A stretch of 38,614 bases of DNA, taken from assembly GCA_016182565.1 (NCBI GenBank), contig JACPGI010000008.1:1-38614 (forward strand), read 5' to 3'. The position numbers were made by a program, and so were the translations under genes. Of the stretch, positions 16,389-22,970 are shown one piece after another (within the stretch, counting starts at the first letter, position 1; the number at the start of each line of letters is the position of its first letter). The DNA comes from a candidate division WWE3 bacterium (lineage in GTDB: Bacteria; Patescibacteriota; WWE3; UBA101185; UBA10185). The notes under the pieces were generated by a model. That model had not been told where the DNA came from. It saw only the letters and a list, made by a program, of their open reading frames with translations, and did not search any database.

Positions 16389-17264
16389 ATGAAAATCCTA
16401 CAAAATACTGTTGAACACCGAGTGAACAAACTTAAAACTTTTTTCCATGTTTTTGGAAAAAGCTCTAGTTCCTTTGACTATTATAAGGATATTGAGAGAG
16501 CTCCATTTAGATTGTCAGTTAAATATTTACTGGCGCTACTATTTATCGCCACAACCGTAACCACTATTAAATCGGCTATACCAATATTTAAAAATACTGA
16601 ACCTGATGTGAGAAATGCTTTGGAGAATATGGAAAAACTATACCCGCAGGATCTTATTTTAACTATTCAAGATGGGAAACTTACAAGTAATAAAACTGAA
16701 GCAGTGATAATAAAAAACCCAAGTTACGGTGGAAAAAGTGAGATTGGAAAAACAGAAAATCTTATTGTTATAGATGAAAATGGTGTAATTGAAGACTTAA
16801 AGTCAAAAAATACCCTCATGGTACTAAATAGTAAAAACCTTTTAGTACAGGATCCAAAGCAAGTTATAGTTTACCCCCTCTCTAAATTCCCCGATGTACA
16901 AATTGACAAAACTTTTGTCCAAAAAACAGCCCAAGACGCGCTGCCAATGATAAAAATCCTGCCTTATATTATCGTAACGCTTCTATTTGGAATAACTTAT
17001 GCTTTTTATGTCGTGAGTAGATTTATTTATCTTTTGGCGGTTGCATGTGTTTTATGGGGATTTACTCTACTTTTGGGCGAGACCTTTTCTTTTGGTAAAT
17101 TATACCAGTTTGGAATCCACGCTATGACTTTGCCTTTGGTACTTGAGGTTATTTTAGATATAGTAGCACCAAGTATTGATATTTCGTTTGCATTTCCTAT
17201 TTTGAACATAATAATTGCAATAGGTGGGATGCTTTATGCGACAAGAAAAGACTCTACCGCGTAG
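16389..17264 (+). CDS. DUF1189-family membrane protein
   Basis: 291 aa with one TM near residue 47-65, an extracytoplasmic middle domain of about 115 residues (KLYPQDLILTIQDGKLTSNK to PLSKFPDVQIDKTF), then four to five TM segments in the C-terminal 100 residues. This pattern matches the DUF1189 family, whose role is unknown. It is transcribed divergently from the giant wall protein with overlapping promoters. Confidence 0.8.
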   Translation: MKILQNTVEHRVNKLKTFFHVFGKSSSSFDYYKDIERAPFRLSVKYLLALLFIATTVTTIKSAIPIFKNTEPDVRNALENMEKLYPQDLILTIQDGKLTSNKTEAVIIKNPSYGGKSEIGKTENLIVIDENGVIEDLKSKNTLMVLNSKNLLVQDPKQVIVYPLSKFPDVQIDKTFVQKTAQDALPMIKILPYIIVTLLFGITYAFYVVSRFIYLLAVACVLWGFTLLLGETFSFGKLYQFGIHAMTLPLVLEVILDIVAPSIDISFAFPILNIIIAIGGMLYATRKDSTA

Positions 17265-17441
17265 TTTAGCTAGGTAATCTTTTTGTGTTACTCGGCTTCT
17301 ATTTTAGAAAAGCTAGGAAAGCGTTGAAGAGTAATTGCCTCTGTGATAGCATTCGTCTGGCAACGACACAATATAAGATGGGTTTAAGAGCTAGCTTCAA
17401 ACGGTTTTTAGTAACATAATGGACACTTATTAAATTTATAT

Positions 17442-17516
17442 TCCCCTGTAGCTCAGTGGTAGAGCAGGAAGCTGTTAACTTCAAGGTCCGTGGTTCGAAT
17501 CCACGCGGGGGAGCCA
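17442..17516 (+). tRNA. tRNA-Asn (GTT)
   Basis: 75 nt including encoded CCA. The acceptor stem is TCCCCTG/CGGGGGA with discriminator G, the D-loop AGTGGTA keeps G18G19, the anticodon loop is CTGTTAA and the T-loop is TTCGAAT. There is one G-A mismatch at the outer end of the anticodon stem. The 177 nt upstream (17265-17441) hold nothing I can assign. Confidence 0.95.
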
Positions 17517-17572
17517 AATATCTTTTTTCCCTGTCACTGCGACGTTTTCAAACAATTTGTAAAATCTAGAAC

Positions 17573-17627
17573 TTTACCCAAACAATGACCTGTAGTATAA
17601 TAACACAGAAGTCCAAATCAAAAGGAG
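17573..17627 (+). promoter_or_regulatory. -35/-10 promoter and SD of the 17638 gene
   Basis: TTTACC (17573-17578), 17-nt spacer, TATAAT (17596-17601), then a leader of about 30 nt with AAGGAG at 17622-17627, 10 nt before the ATG. This leadered layout differs from the leaderless genes around it. Confidence 0.65.
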
Positions 17628-17637
17628 ATTTACTACA

Positions 17638-17967
17638 ATGGCAGCTATACCCGAAGATATCCTAAAGGCTATCAAGACTTGGGATCGAGGTCAGATTGGG
17701 GATCATATCAAAAACCAGCTACAGGATTTTTCCTTCAAAACCTGGGCTAGTTGGAAATTTCATGCGACCGAAGTCTGCACGTTATGCAAAGCAGTGCTAG
17801 CCCGCATAGATGAGCTCCAGATTCAATACCCTGCAGACGAAACACCCATTGGGGAAGTGATTTCATATATGCAAAGAGGCAGAACTTCAATCCAGCCACG
17901 GCCTCACATTGAAAAACTCATAGATATGATCCAAAAATCAGGTTTTACAGGATTGGATCAATTATGA
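17638..17967 (+). CDS. Hypothetical protein, accessory cassette 1
   Basis: 109 aa, soluble and mostly helical, with no signal peptide, TM or family I recognise. Cys-rich spots are limited to EVCTLCKAV. The codon use and base composition are less AT-rich than its neighbours. It has its own promoter, a leader with a strong SD, and a terminator 3 nt after the stop that is nearly identical to the one after the 21021 gene. It therefore looks like an independently acquired unit. Confidence 0.7.
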   Translation: MAAIPEDILKAIKTWDRGQIGDHIKNQLQDFSFKTWASWKFHATEVCTLCKAVLARIDELQIQYPADETPIGEVISYMQRGRTSIQPRPHIEKLIDMIQKSGFTGLDQL

Positions 17968-17970
17968 TTC

Positions 17971-18023
17971 GCAAGGTCTACGTGTATGGATTAGTCCAAC
18001 ATGCAGACCTTGTTTCGTTTTAT
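17971..18023 (+). terminator. Terminator hairpin, repeat copy 1
   Basis: A stem of about 14 bp (CAAGGTCTACGTGT with ACATGCAGACCTTG, one A·C mismatch), a 13-nt loop, then TTTCGTTTT. It is 53 nt long and differs from copy 2 (21395-21447) at only about six positions, most of which keep pairing. Confidence 0.8.
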
Positions 18024-18056
18024 ACACATATATTCCCAAACACAAACTTACTCATA

Positions 18057-18078
18057 AACTCTCTTACTCGAGTATCGT
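18057..18078 (+). repeat. Dispersed motif AACTCYCYTAYTCGAGTA, copy A
   Basis: AACTCTCTTACTCGAGTATC, 33 nt after terminator copy 1. Related copies are at 19484-19507 and 21467-21490. It includes ACTC...GAGT self-complementarity. Confidence 0.4.
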
Positions 18079-18133
18079 TTCCTCTGGTGAGCTAGTTGCA
18101 ACGTAATATACCCAAAATTGCTATACTATTAAT

Positions 18134-18367
18134 ATGTTTTTTGAAATTATTGGCTGGGTTGGTACACTAGCGATTCTCTTCGCATATTCCTTAGTGTCAT
18201 TTCACAAAATTTCTTCCAGTTCAAAAGAATATCAGTTATTAAATTTATTTGGAGCAATAGGAATTGTTGTTAATTCAGCGATTCATGGAGCTTTGCCTTT
18301 GGTGGGCTTAAATATTGCGTGGTTTTTAATTGCTTTATTTGCGTTATATAAAATAGCGAGGAAATAA
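18134..18367 (+). CDS. CBU_0592-family small membrane protein
   Basis: 77 aa with three TM segments. It matches the CBU_0592-like pattern (IGWVGTLAILFAYSLVS, then LNLFGAIGIVVNSAIHGALP, then AWFLIALFALYKI). No function is known. An extended -10 (TGCTATACT, hexamer 18122-18127) lies exactly 6 nt before the ATG, so it is predicted leaderless, unlike the cassette gene before it. Confidence 0.8.
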   Translation: MFFEIIGWVGTLAILFAYSLVSFHKISSSSKEYQLLNLFGAIGIVVNSAIHGALPLVGLNIAWFLIALFALYKIARK

Positions 18368-18377
18368 AACGGGGACT

Positions 18378-19364
18378 CTAAAAACTTAAGAAAGCTAAAA
18401 TATTATTTATAAAAGATCTTTCACTTCTGAGATACTCGCCGGTTTGGGCATCATAGTAAACTGTGGCTGGTATTTCTAATTCAAAAAGGCCTAAGAGTTT
18501 TTCAGATTTGTTAGCCTTCAGACGAAACTCTAATTTAGAAGTATCATCATCTCCAGAGTCGTCGTCAGATTCGATTTCAATTTCTTCAATACTGTCAATG
18601 TCATCAGAAGATTCTGCTTTCTCAAGAATAGCTTGGGGCATCACGCCTAGTTTTACTTCACCATTTTGAGTCTGAACATATATGTTTCCGTCAGCTTTGT
18701 CCAAAAATAGTGGAAAATTATCAAGACCTGTAACTCCCTCACTCTTAATCAAAATCTTGTTATCCTCCACTCTAACCTTTAACTTATTTCCCGATGAATC
18801 TTCAGTTTCAGACTCAATTCCCTCATCACTACCCTCATATTTTTCCTCCTTTAATAGTTTTCCAAATGCATCATAAGTTTTTGTTTCAATTTTTGTCTTA
18901 TCATTCTCTAGTTCCTTTTTTATAATCGAGTATGTGCCATCATTATTTTGAACTCTTTCTTCCGTTTTGTTTTTAGAAGTGTCCTCATCTTCCAACTCAT
19001 CCTCCTCTTCAATCTCATTTAAATCTTCGTCCAAATCGTCCGTATCCTCGTTTTCTTCATCTTCTTCTTTATCCTCATCTTCATCTTCATTTTCGTCCTT
19101 ATTTTCATCCTCATCATCACTATCCCCATCCTTGCTTTCGTCTTCGTCTTCGTCTTCATCTTCACTCTCATCATCATCGCCTAATATATAGCTAAGCTCT
19201 TTAGCATCAGATGCCTTTTGCTCCTTTGTTACTTTGTTGGTCAATTTAGAAGATATAAATGTAGATAAGACAAAAACCGCTACTATTAACAATAAAACAG
19301 GTAAATGAAATACGTAAAAAGTCATACTAGACGTCTTTTGGTATTTATTTTTTGACAAATTCAT
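18378..19364 (-). CDS. Membrane-anchored protein with long acidic tract
   Basis: 328 aa with one TM at about 16-38 (FYVFHLPVLLLIVAVFVLST), then about 75 residues made almost only of D, E, N, S and K (residues about 62-135), a beta-rich middle (TYSIIKKELENDKTKI) and another acidic patch near 265. The C-terminus has YYDAQTGEYLRSER. The acidic tract is coded by short repeated GAN codon runs and may expand or shrink. It could bind cations or act as a spacer. TATCAT lies 7 nt before the ATG. Confidence 0.75.
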   Translation of the reverse strand: MNLSKNKYQKTSSMTFYVFHLPVLLLIVAVFVLSTFISSKLTNKVTKEQKASDAKELSYILGDDDESEDEDEDEDESKDGDSDDEDENKDENEDEDEDKEEDEENEDTDDLDEDLNEIEEEDELEDEDTSKNKTEERVQNNDGTYSIIKKELENDKTKIETKTYDAFGKLLKEEKYEGSDEGIESETEDSSGNKLKVRVEDNKILIKSEGVTGLDNFPLFLDKADGNIYVQTQNGEVKLGVMPQAILEKAESSDDIDSIEEIEIESDDDSGDDDTSKLEFRLKANKSEKLLGLFELEIPATVYYDAQTGEYLRSERSFINNILAFLSF

Positions 19365-19483
19365 TGTGTGAATGATACAGCGTTTTGATTAGAAAAAGCA
19401 AGTACCAACATACGTTGCTTTGGGGTAAATCCTATATAATAGTTATTAATGAAACTTTCCGAACAATTATTTAAACTAGCAAA

Positions 19484-19507
19484 AACTCCCCTATTCGAGT
19501 AACATCT
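19484..19507 (+). repeat. Dispersed motif, copy B
   Basis: AACTCCCCTATTCGAGTAAC then ATCT, with no terminator nearby, 52 nt before the 19559 gene. It shares its first 13 bases with copy C. Confidence 0.4.
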
Positions 19508-19558
19508 GTTCTAATGAAGCACAAAAGCTAAATATCATTCACTTGTTATAATCCTTAT

Positions 19559-19789
19559 ATGAATGCCCCAATCACGCATCAAATATTTAACAACATACTT
19601 GTGTTTCTTGACCAAAATCCCGATGGATTACGCTGGTCAGCATTACTTAAGAAAATTAATGAAAACCATCCTGATTTTCATCCAAAAACAATCAACGGTT
19701 GTATTTGGAAAATGGTAGAGAAATATCCCAATAAAGTTTATAAACCATCTAAAGGTGTCTTTCGGCTTTTGAAATATAAATCCTTTTAA
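19559..19789 (+). CDS. Small winged-helix-like protein
   Basis: 76 aa, basic and soluble. The pattern NILVFLDQNPDGLRWSALLKK, FHPKTINGCIWKMVEKYP, then VYKPSKGVFRLL suggests helix-turn-helix plus wing, of the kind found at the ends of restriction and DNA-binding proteins (first motif shortened: NPDGLRWSALLKK). Its target is unknown. An extended -10 (TGTTATAAT, hexamer 19547-19552) lies 6 nt before the ATG. Confidence 0.65.
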   Translation: MNAPITHQIFNNILVFLDQNPDGLRWSALLKKINENHPDFHPKTINGCIWKMVEKYPNKVYKPSKGVFRLLKYKSF

Positions 19790-19821
19790 TATAACTTCTT
19801 ATTTTTTGATACACTGAAAGT

Positions 19822-20631
19822 GTGCATAAACGAAATCTTATTCTTCTAGTCATTACAATTTTCCTAATCATTGTTGGAGTTGTGTTTTTTCTTTTAAAAA
19901 ATAAAGAAAATGCGCCTCGATTCATTTCAAATAAAAATGCTCTTATCTGGACTTTTAACGGTGAGTCATGGCAAGTAAATGCTACTCCGCCTAGCTGCCC
20001 AAATCCTCTTATCCTACCTGCACCTGTTGATTTAACTCTTGTTAGTGGAATTTTATACCCCGGACAAGAGCGAGGAGGAGATTACAAACCACATGGAGGA
20101 TTCCGATTTGACAACAACAGCAGCAATGAGGTTAACGTGTACACGCCAATGGACGGTAACCTTTTCAAGGCCGCCCGACATCTGGAATACGGAGAGGTCC
20201 AGTATTCTTTGTATTTTATTAATGACTGCGGCATCATGTATAAACTCGACCACATACTGGAACTGACTCCTAAATTTGAAGCAATACTAAACAACATTCC
20301 AATGGGAGCTGAGGGTGATAGTAGAACAACCGAAATACAACCACAGGTTTTTGTAGCCAAAGGAGAGCACATCGCAACAAAAATTGGATTTGAAAATTTC
20401 CCCGGCGGCTATAAAGATAGAAATATTTTTGTTGATTTTGGTTTATATGATCTAAGAAAAATTAACGGAGTTTATTATGATGATGCTTTTCGGGCAAAGC
20501 ATCCAAATATAAACGAGTATGGCACGTATGCTGTTTGCTGGTTTGATTATTTTTCGAACGAAGACAAAGCTATTGTCCGAAACTTACCAGCCGATGGCAA
20601 AGGGGGAAAAACAAGTGATTATTGTAAATAG
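19822..20631 (+). CDS. Membrane-anchored M23/LytM-like protein, degenerate active site
   Basis: 269 aa starting with GTG; TACACT (extended TGA-TACACT, 19810-19815) lies 6 nt before it. There is one N-terminal TM (LILLVITIFLIIVGVVFFLL), then an outer domain with a LytM-like pattern: PHGGFRFD, VYTPMDGNLFKAA and GIMYKLDHILEL. In active M23 peptidases these are HxxxD and HxH; here the Asp is shifted and one His is missing, so it may be a non-catalytic peptidoglycan-binding protein. Family assignment is moderate. Confidence 0.6.
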   Translation: MHKRNLILLVITIFLIIVGVVFFLLKNKENAPRFISNKNALIWTFNGESWQVNATPPSCPNPLILPAPVDLTLVSGILYPGQERGGDYKPHGGFRFDNNSSNEVNVYTPMDGNLFKAARHLEYGEVQYSLYFINDCGIMYKLDHILELTPKFEAILNNIPMGAEGDSRTTEIQPQVFVAKGEHIATKIGFENFPGGYKDRNIFVDFGLYDLRKINGVYYDDAFRAKHPNINEYGTYAVCWFDYFSNEDKAIVRNLPADGKGGKTSDYCK

Positions 20632-20669
20632 ATTTAGTCCATACCTATAGACTACAGCACGTAAACACC

Positions 20670-20698
20670 TTGACAAATCAGCCATTTCATCCTATAGT
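20670..20698 (+). promoter_or_regulatory. Consensus sigma70 promoter of the ncRNA
   Basis: TTGACA (20670-20675), exactly 17 nt, TATAGT (20693-20698). It is among the strongest promoter matches in the window, and no ORF follows within 320 nt. Confidence 0.75.
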
Positions 20699-20704
20699 AT
20701 TTTC

Positions 20705-20933
20705 ATTCCATGTGTAGCGTAGCTGGTAGAGTACTTAACCCGAGAGGATAGGAAAACTCTTAGAAATGCTTTGCATAACTGTGTAATAGCACAACAACGC
20801 TTTGACTTACACCGCAAGTCAATCTAAGGGAGTCTGTGACTTTGATGTCGTAGACGTGATTGAAACACCAGTCTTGGAGCAACAAACAGGCATCTGATGG
20901 AACTTCAAAGTTTCTGATAGATGTCTGTTTTGC
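20705..20933 (+). ncRNA. Candidate structured non-coding RNA, unknown family
   Basis: The transcript is predicted from about 20705 to a terminator hairpin (AAACAGGCATCT 20884-20895 with AGATGTCTGTTT 20919-20930, then a short T run). Inside, ACTCTTAGA (20756-20764) pairs with TCTAA and GAGT (20823-20833, GG bulged) and encloses three hairpins: ATGC/GCAT (20666+100 region, 20766-20776), TGTG/CACA (20780-20793), and the perfect 7-bp TTGACTT/AAGTCAA (20802-20822). A further hairpin is ATGTC-GTA-GACGT (20845-20857), enclosed by GACT/AGTC (20838-20873). The 5' part (20710-20730) resembles a tRNA D-arm (TAGCTGGTAGAG) but no full tRNA forms. No ORF fits, and I do not recognise tmRNA, RNase P, 6S or SRP motifs. 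It may act on its own or as a leader of the 21021 gene. Confidence 0.6.
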
Positions 20934-20959
20934 ATTTACAATCCATTCTGAGCTATAGG

Positions 20960-20988
20960 TTGATATTATTTGGATCTTAAACTAAAAT
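20960..20988 (+). promoter_or_regulatory. Promoter of the 21021 gene
   Basis: TTGATA (20960-20965), 17 nt, TAAAAT (20983-20988), then a leader with AAAAGGAGA ending shortly before the ATG. It lies just after the ncRNA terminator, so the gene need not depend on the ncRNA transcript. Confidence 0.55.
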
Positions 20989-21020
20989 AGCAACACCAAA
21001 TCCATAAAAGGAGATAGAAA

Positions 21021-21389
21021 ATGGGAATAAACCCTAGAGACATCCTTCAAGCGCAGCACAAAAAATCCCCTAAATTTGTGCTAACAGTAGAATTTGCCTT
21101 ACGACTGGCAGAATTTATAAAGAAGATGCATAACTGGGAATCGATTAAGGGCCTAAGGGATAGATCAAATCTGACTTTTGCCGAGTTTTTCAACAAGCTA
21201 TCCCACAGGGAGAAAACAGTTCTCGGTAGGCTTTTCTGGCAACTGCCATTCTTTAAGGCAATGCCAAGTATGGAATCGGTAGGAAATCTTCGAGAACTAA
21301 CGTTTGAAGAGTTAAGATACGAATTTTCCGATACAACCGCTGCATTTCTTGCAATATCTTTTGGGTGCAAGAAATACAAAAAGAAATAA
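21021..21389 (+). CDS. Hypothetical protein, accessory cassette 2
   Basis: 122 aa, basic, helical and soluble, with no family I recognise (LTVEFALRLAEFIKKMHNWE and LSHREKTVLGRLFWQLPFF are typical stretches). There is no sequence similarity to the 109-aa protein of cassette 1, yet both share the same architecture: -35/-10 promoter, leader with AAGGAG and a near-identical 53-nt terminator 3-5 nt after the stop. It lies directly downstream of the structured ncRNA. Confidence 0.68.
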   Translation: MGINPRDILQAQHKKSPKFVLTVEFALRLAEFIKKMHNWESIKGLRDRSNLTFAEFFNKLSHREKTVLGRLFWQLPFFKAMPSMESVGNLRELTFEELRYEFSDTTAAFLAISFGCKKYKKK

Positions 21390-21394
21390 CAACA

Positions 21395-21447
21395 GCAAGG
21401 TCTGCATGTATGAACTAATCCAACATGCAGGCCTTGTTTCGTTTTAT
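21395..21447 (+). terminator. Terminator hairpin, repeat copy 2
   Basis: CAAGGTCTGCATGT pairs with ACATGCAGGCCTTG (14 bp with one G·T), followed by TTTCGTTTT. It is a near-identical copy of 17971-18023, and several of the differences are compensatory or wobble, so the hairpin is maintained. Confidence 0.82.
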
Positions 21448-21466
21448 TAGAACAAATCTTCAAATA

Positions 21467-21490
21467 AACTCCCCTATTCAAACGATATCT
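21467..21490 (+). repeat. Dispersed motif, copy C
   Basis: AACTCCCCTATTCAAACGAT then ATCT, 19 nt after terminator copy 2. The arrangement parallels copy A after terminator copy 1. Confidence 0.4.
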
Positions 21491-21523
21491 ACCCGTACTA
21501 TCCTAGTTTGATACAATCTATAT

Positions 21524-21829
21524 ATGTCTAAAAACCCTATAATCAATGCCCTTAGTGCCTCGGCGTACATTATCTTCATTGTCACTGTTATGACCTTTGT
21601 GACTGAACCTCTAAAGAACAAACCGGATACATTTTTTGCTCCAATCACTTTTTTGTCTGTGTTAACCCTTTCTGTGGCCGTGATGGCATATCTGTTTTTT
21701 TACCAACCTATTCTGTTATTTATCGATGAAAAGAAAAAAGAAGCTGTTGAATTATTTGTTAAAACGGTAGGTATTTTTGCAACTATTACCTCAATTATTT
21801 TAATTTTGCTTTTTTTCGGTTTAGTGTAA
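21524..21829 (+). CDS. Small three-TM membrane protein
   Basis: 101 aa with three hydrophobic segments: ASAYIIFIVTVMTFV, ITFLSVLTLSVAVMAYLFF and FATITSIILILLFFGLV. A charged cytoplasmic loop, IDEKKKEAVELFVK, lies between the last two. No function is known. An extended -10 (TGATACAAT, hexamer 21512-21517) lies 6 nt before the ATG. Confidence 0.75.
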   Translation: MSKNPIINALSASAYIIFIVTVMTFVTEPLKNKPDTFFAPITFLSVLTLSVAVMAYLFFYQPILLFIDEKKKEAVELFVKTVGIFATITSIILILLFFGLV

Positions 21830-21855
21830 GGTAACTTTTGTTATAATCAACTGGT

Positions 21856-22038
21856 ATGAAAACAATATTGGTAGACGCAGTAGGAACATTTGTTATAAAA
21901 GGTTTGGGTATATATAAACCCCTATATGAACTCTTGGAGCAATATTTAAACAAAAAATTAGGAGTGAGTAACAACCTATACTTAATGTTGATGTGTTTTG
22001 TTCAGGTTAAGAATACTAAACCAATCCACAACAACTAA
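21856..22038 (+). pseudogene. Remnant of a HAD-like hydrolase
   Basis: 60 aa. The opening MKTILVDAVGTFVIKGLGIY resembles the first motif (DxxxT) of small HAD-fold proteins, and YELLEQYLNKKLG fits what follows in them. After residue about 38 the sequence no longer resembles the family and soon stops, and I see no continuation in other frames. It still has an extended -10 (TGTTATAAT, 21842-21847) 8 nt before the ATG. A truncated pseudogene is likely; a short real protein cannot be excluded. Confidence 0.45.
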
Positions 22039-22140
22039 AGATCGGCTAGTATCCTATAGGTTGCTTAGGTATGAGCTTTCCACTATAATGCAAAAAATCT
22101 AATTAAATGGCCAAAAATCAAATAATGGAGACGAGAAACT

Positions 22141-22341
22141 ATGAAGATCTCACCTGGTTTTACAAAAGTAGCAGTACCAGACGGCGCGCACTTCTTCGCG
22201 CGAGCTGTAAGATGTGACTGCTGTCACACTTTGCTAGAAGGAACAGGGGGAACTCCGCAGGACGCCGAGACAAGAACCCTCGAGCTTGCAAAGAACCATA
22301 TCTGCCCAATCAAGCCCGAAGAGAATCTTGAGAAACCTTAA
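22141..22341 (+). CDS. Small Cys-containing hypothetical protein
   Basis: 66 aa with CDCCHTLLEG near residue 27 and one more Cys (HICPIKPEE) near 57; together these could form a zinc site. Unrecognised otherwise. It is less AT-rich than its surroundings. Its promoter reads TTGCTT, 17 nt, TATAAT (22084 region), then a leader of about 50 nt with GGAGA before the ATG, so it belongs with the leadered accessory genes. It is followed by an imperfect hairpin (CTGGGGGTT/AACCCACAG). Confidence 0.65.
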   Translation: MKISPGFTKVAVPDGAHFFARAVRCDCCHTLLEGTGGTPQDAETRTLELAKNHICPIKPEENLEKP

Positions 22342-22413
22342 GAAATAGCTGGGGGTTAATCTTGAACCCACAGTACATCAAAAAGAAATACCAAATCGCA
22401 TTAGGAGAACGCT

Positions 22414-22872
22414 ATGAAAACAACGCATTTTCAATACCCCTGGAATGGGCCTGTCTACAGTTTTGAAGCCCGGGATGCACAACTACTGGATGGTGTAAAT
22501 GTCATCCTGCCTGATGGCAACACTGAAGTCAGAGTAACGGTACTCGAAGATCATTTCCCTACAGTCGGGAAGCCGGTTGAACTTCAGATAAACCAACCCC
22601 ACGCAAAGGTCGTAATTCCTGAAAATGGGTTTCAAGTGAAATTCGATGGGAAATGGAAATCCATTGCAAAACTCGTCAATGCGGCTGCGGCGGTAAATAC
22701 TCTCTTTTCAGTCATCCTCACGCATGAAGAGTATTACCGGCTTAACCTTGGAGGGCTTGACCAAATCAAGTACCTATTCTCCGAGCGCGCCTTTTCACTT
22801 CTGTATCTTTACGACGATTACCGTACAGATGGGCCTTCGCTCGAACTGTTCAGAACCGGAACCTGTCGCTAA
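22414..22872 (+). CDS. Hypothetical protein
   Basis: 152 aa, soluble. The N-terminal half is rich in beta strands (VRVTVLEDHFPTVGKPVELQ) and the C-terminal part is helical (KLVNAAAAVNTLFSVILTHE). No family is recognised. SD AGGAGA lies just before the ATG. It follows the 66-aa gene by 72 nt and probably shares its promoter. It ends in a perfect terminator hairpin. Confidence 0.68.
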   Translation: MKTTHFQYPWNGPVYSFEARDAQLLDGVNVILPDGNTEVRVTVLEDHFPTVGKPVELQINQPHAKVVIPENGFQVKFDGKWKSIAKLVNAAAAVNTLFSVILTHEEYYRLNLGGLDQIKYLFSERAFSLLYLYDDYRTDGPSLELFRTGTCR

Positions 22873-22894
22873 GATTGGCATTCTAGGACATTCT

Positions 22895-22929
22895 AAAACT
22901 CTGTTTGGTACCAAGCTAAACAGAGTTTT
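22895..22929. terminator. Bidirectional terminator
   Basis: Perfect 12-bp stem AAAACTCTGTTT/AAACAGAGTTTT with an 11-nt loop, with A/T-rich ends on both sides. It separates two convergent units: the 22414 gene and the carbamoyltransferase operon. Confidence 0.8.
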
Positions 22930-22970
22930 GACTACCAAACATTTAATATCTTAGAAACACCTAATTTAGA

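Noticed and set aside
17299..17517. 72-aa minus-strand ORF over tRNA-Asn
   Set aside because: It reads through the antisense of the tRNA, with the GFEPRT-type peptide typical of tRNA antisense; not a gene.
18967..19191. Ser-rich 74-aa plus-strand ORF
   Set aside because: It is the antisense of the acidic tract; its low complexity comes from the real gene.
20710..20745. tRNA gene at the 5' end of the ncRNA
   Set aside because: There is a D-arm-like stretch, but no anticodon stem, T-arm or acceptor pairing can be found, even allowing an insertion.
2477..22870. 13-nt match between tRNA-Met and the end of the 22414 gene (GGAACCTGTCGCT), a possible att remnant
   Set aside because: Matches of this length are expected by chance many times in 38 kb, and no integrase or flanking element supports it.
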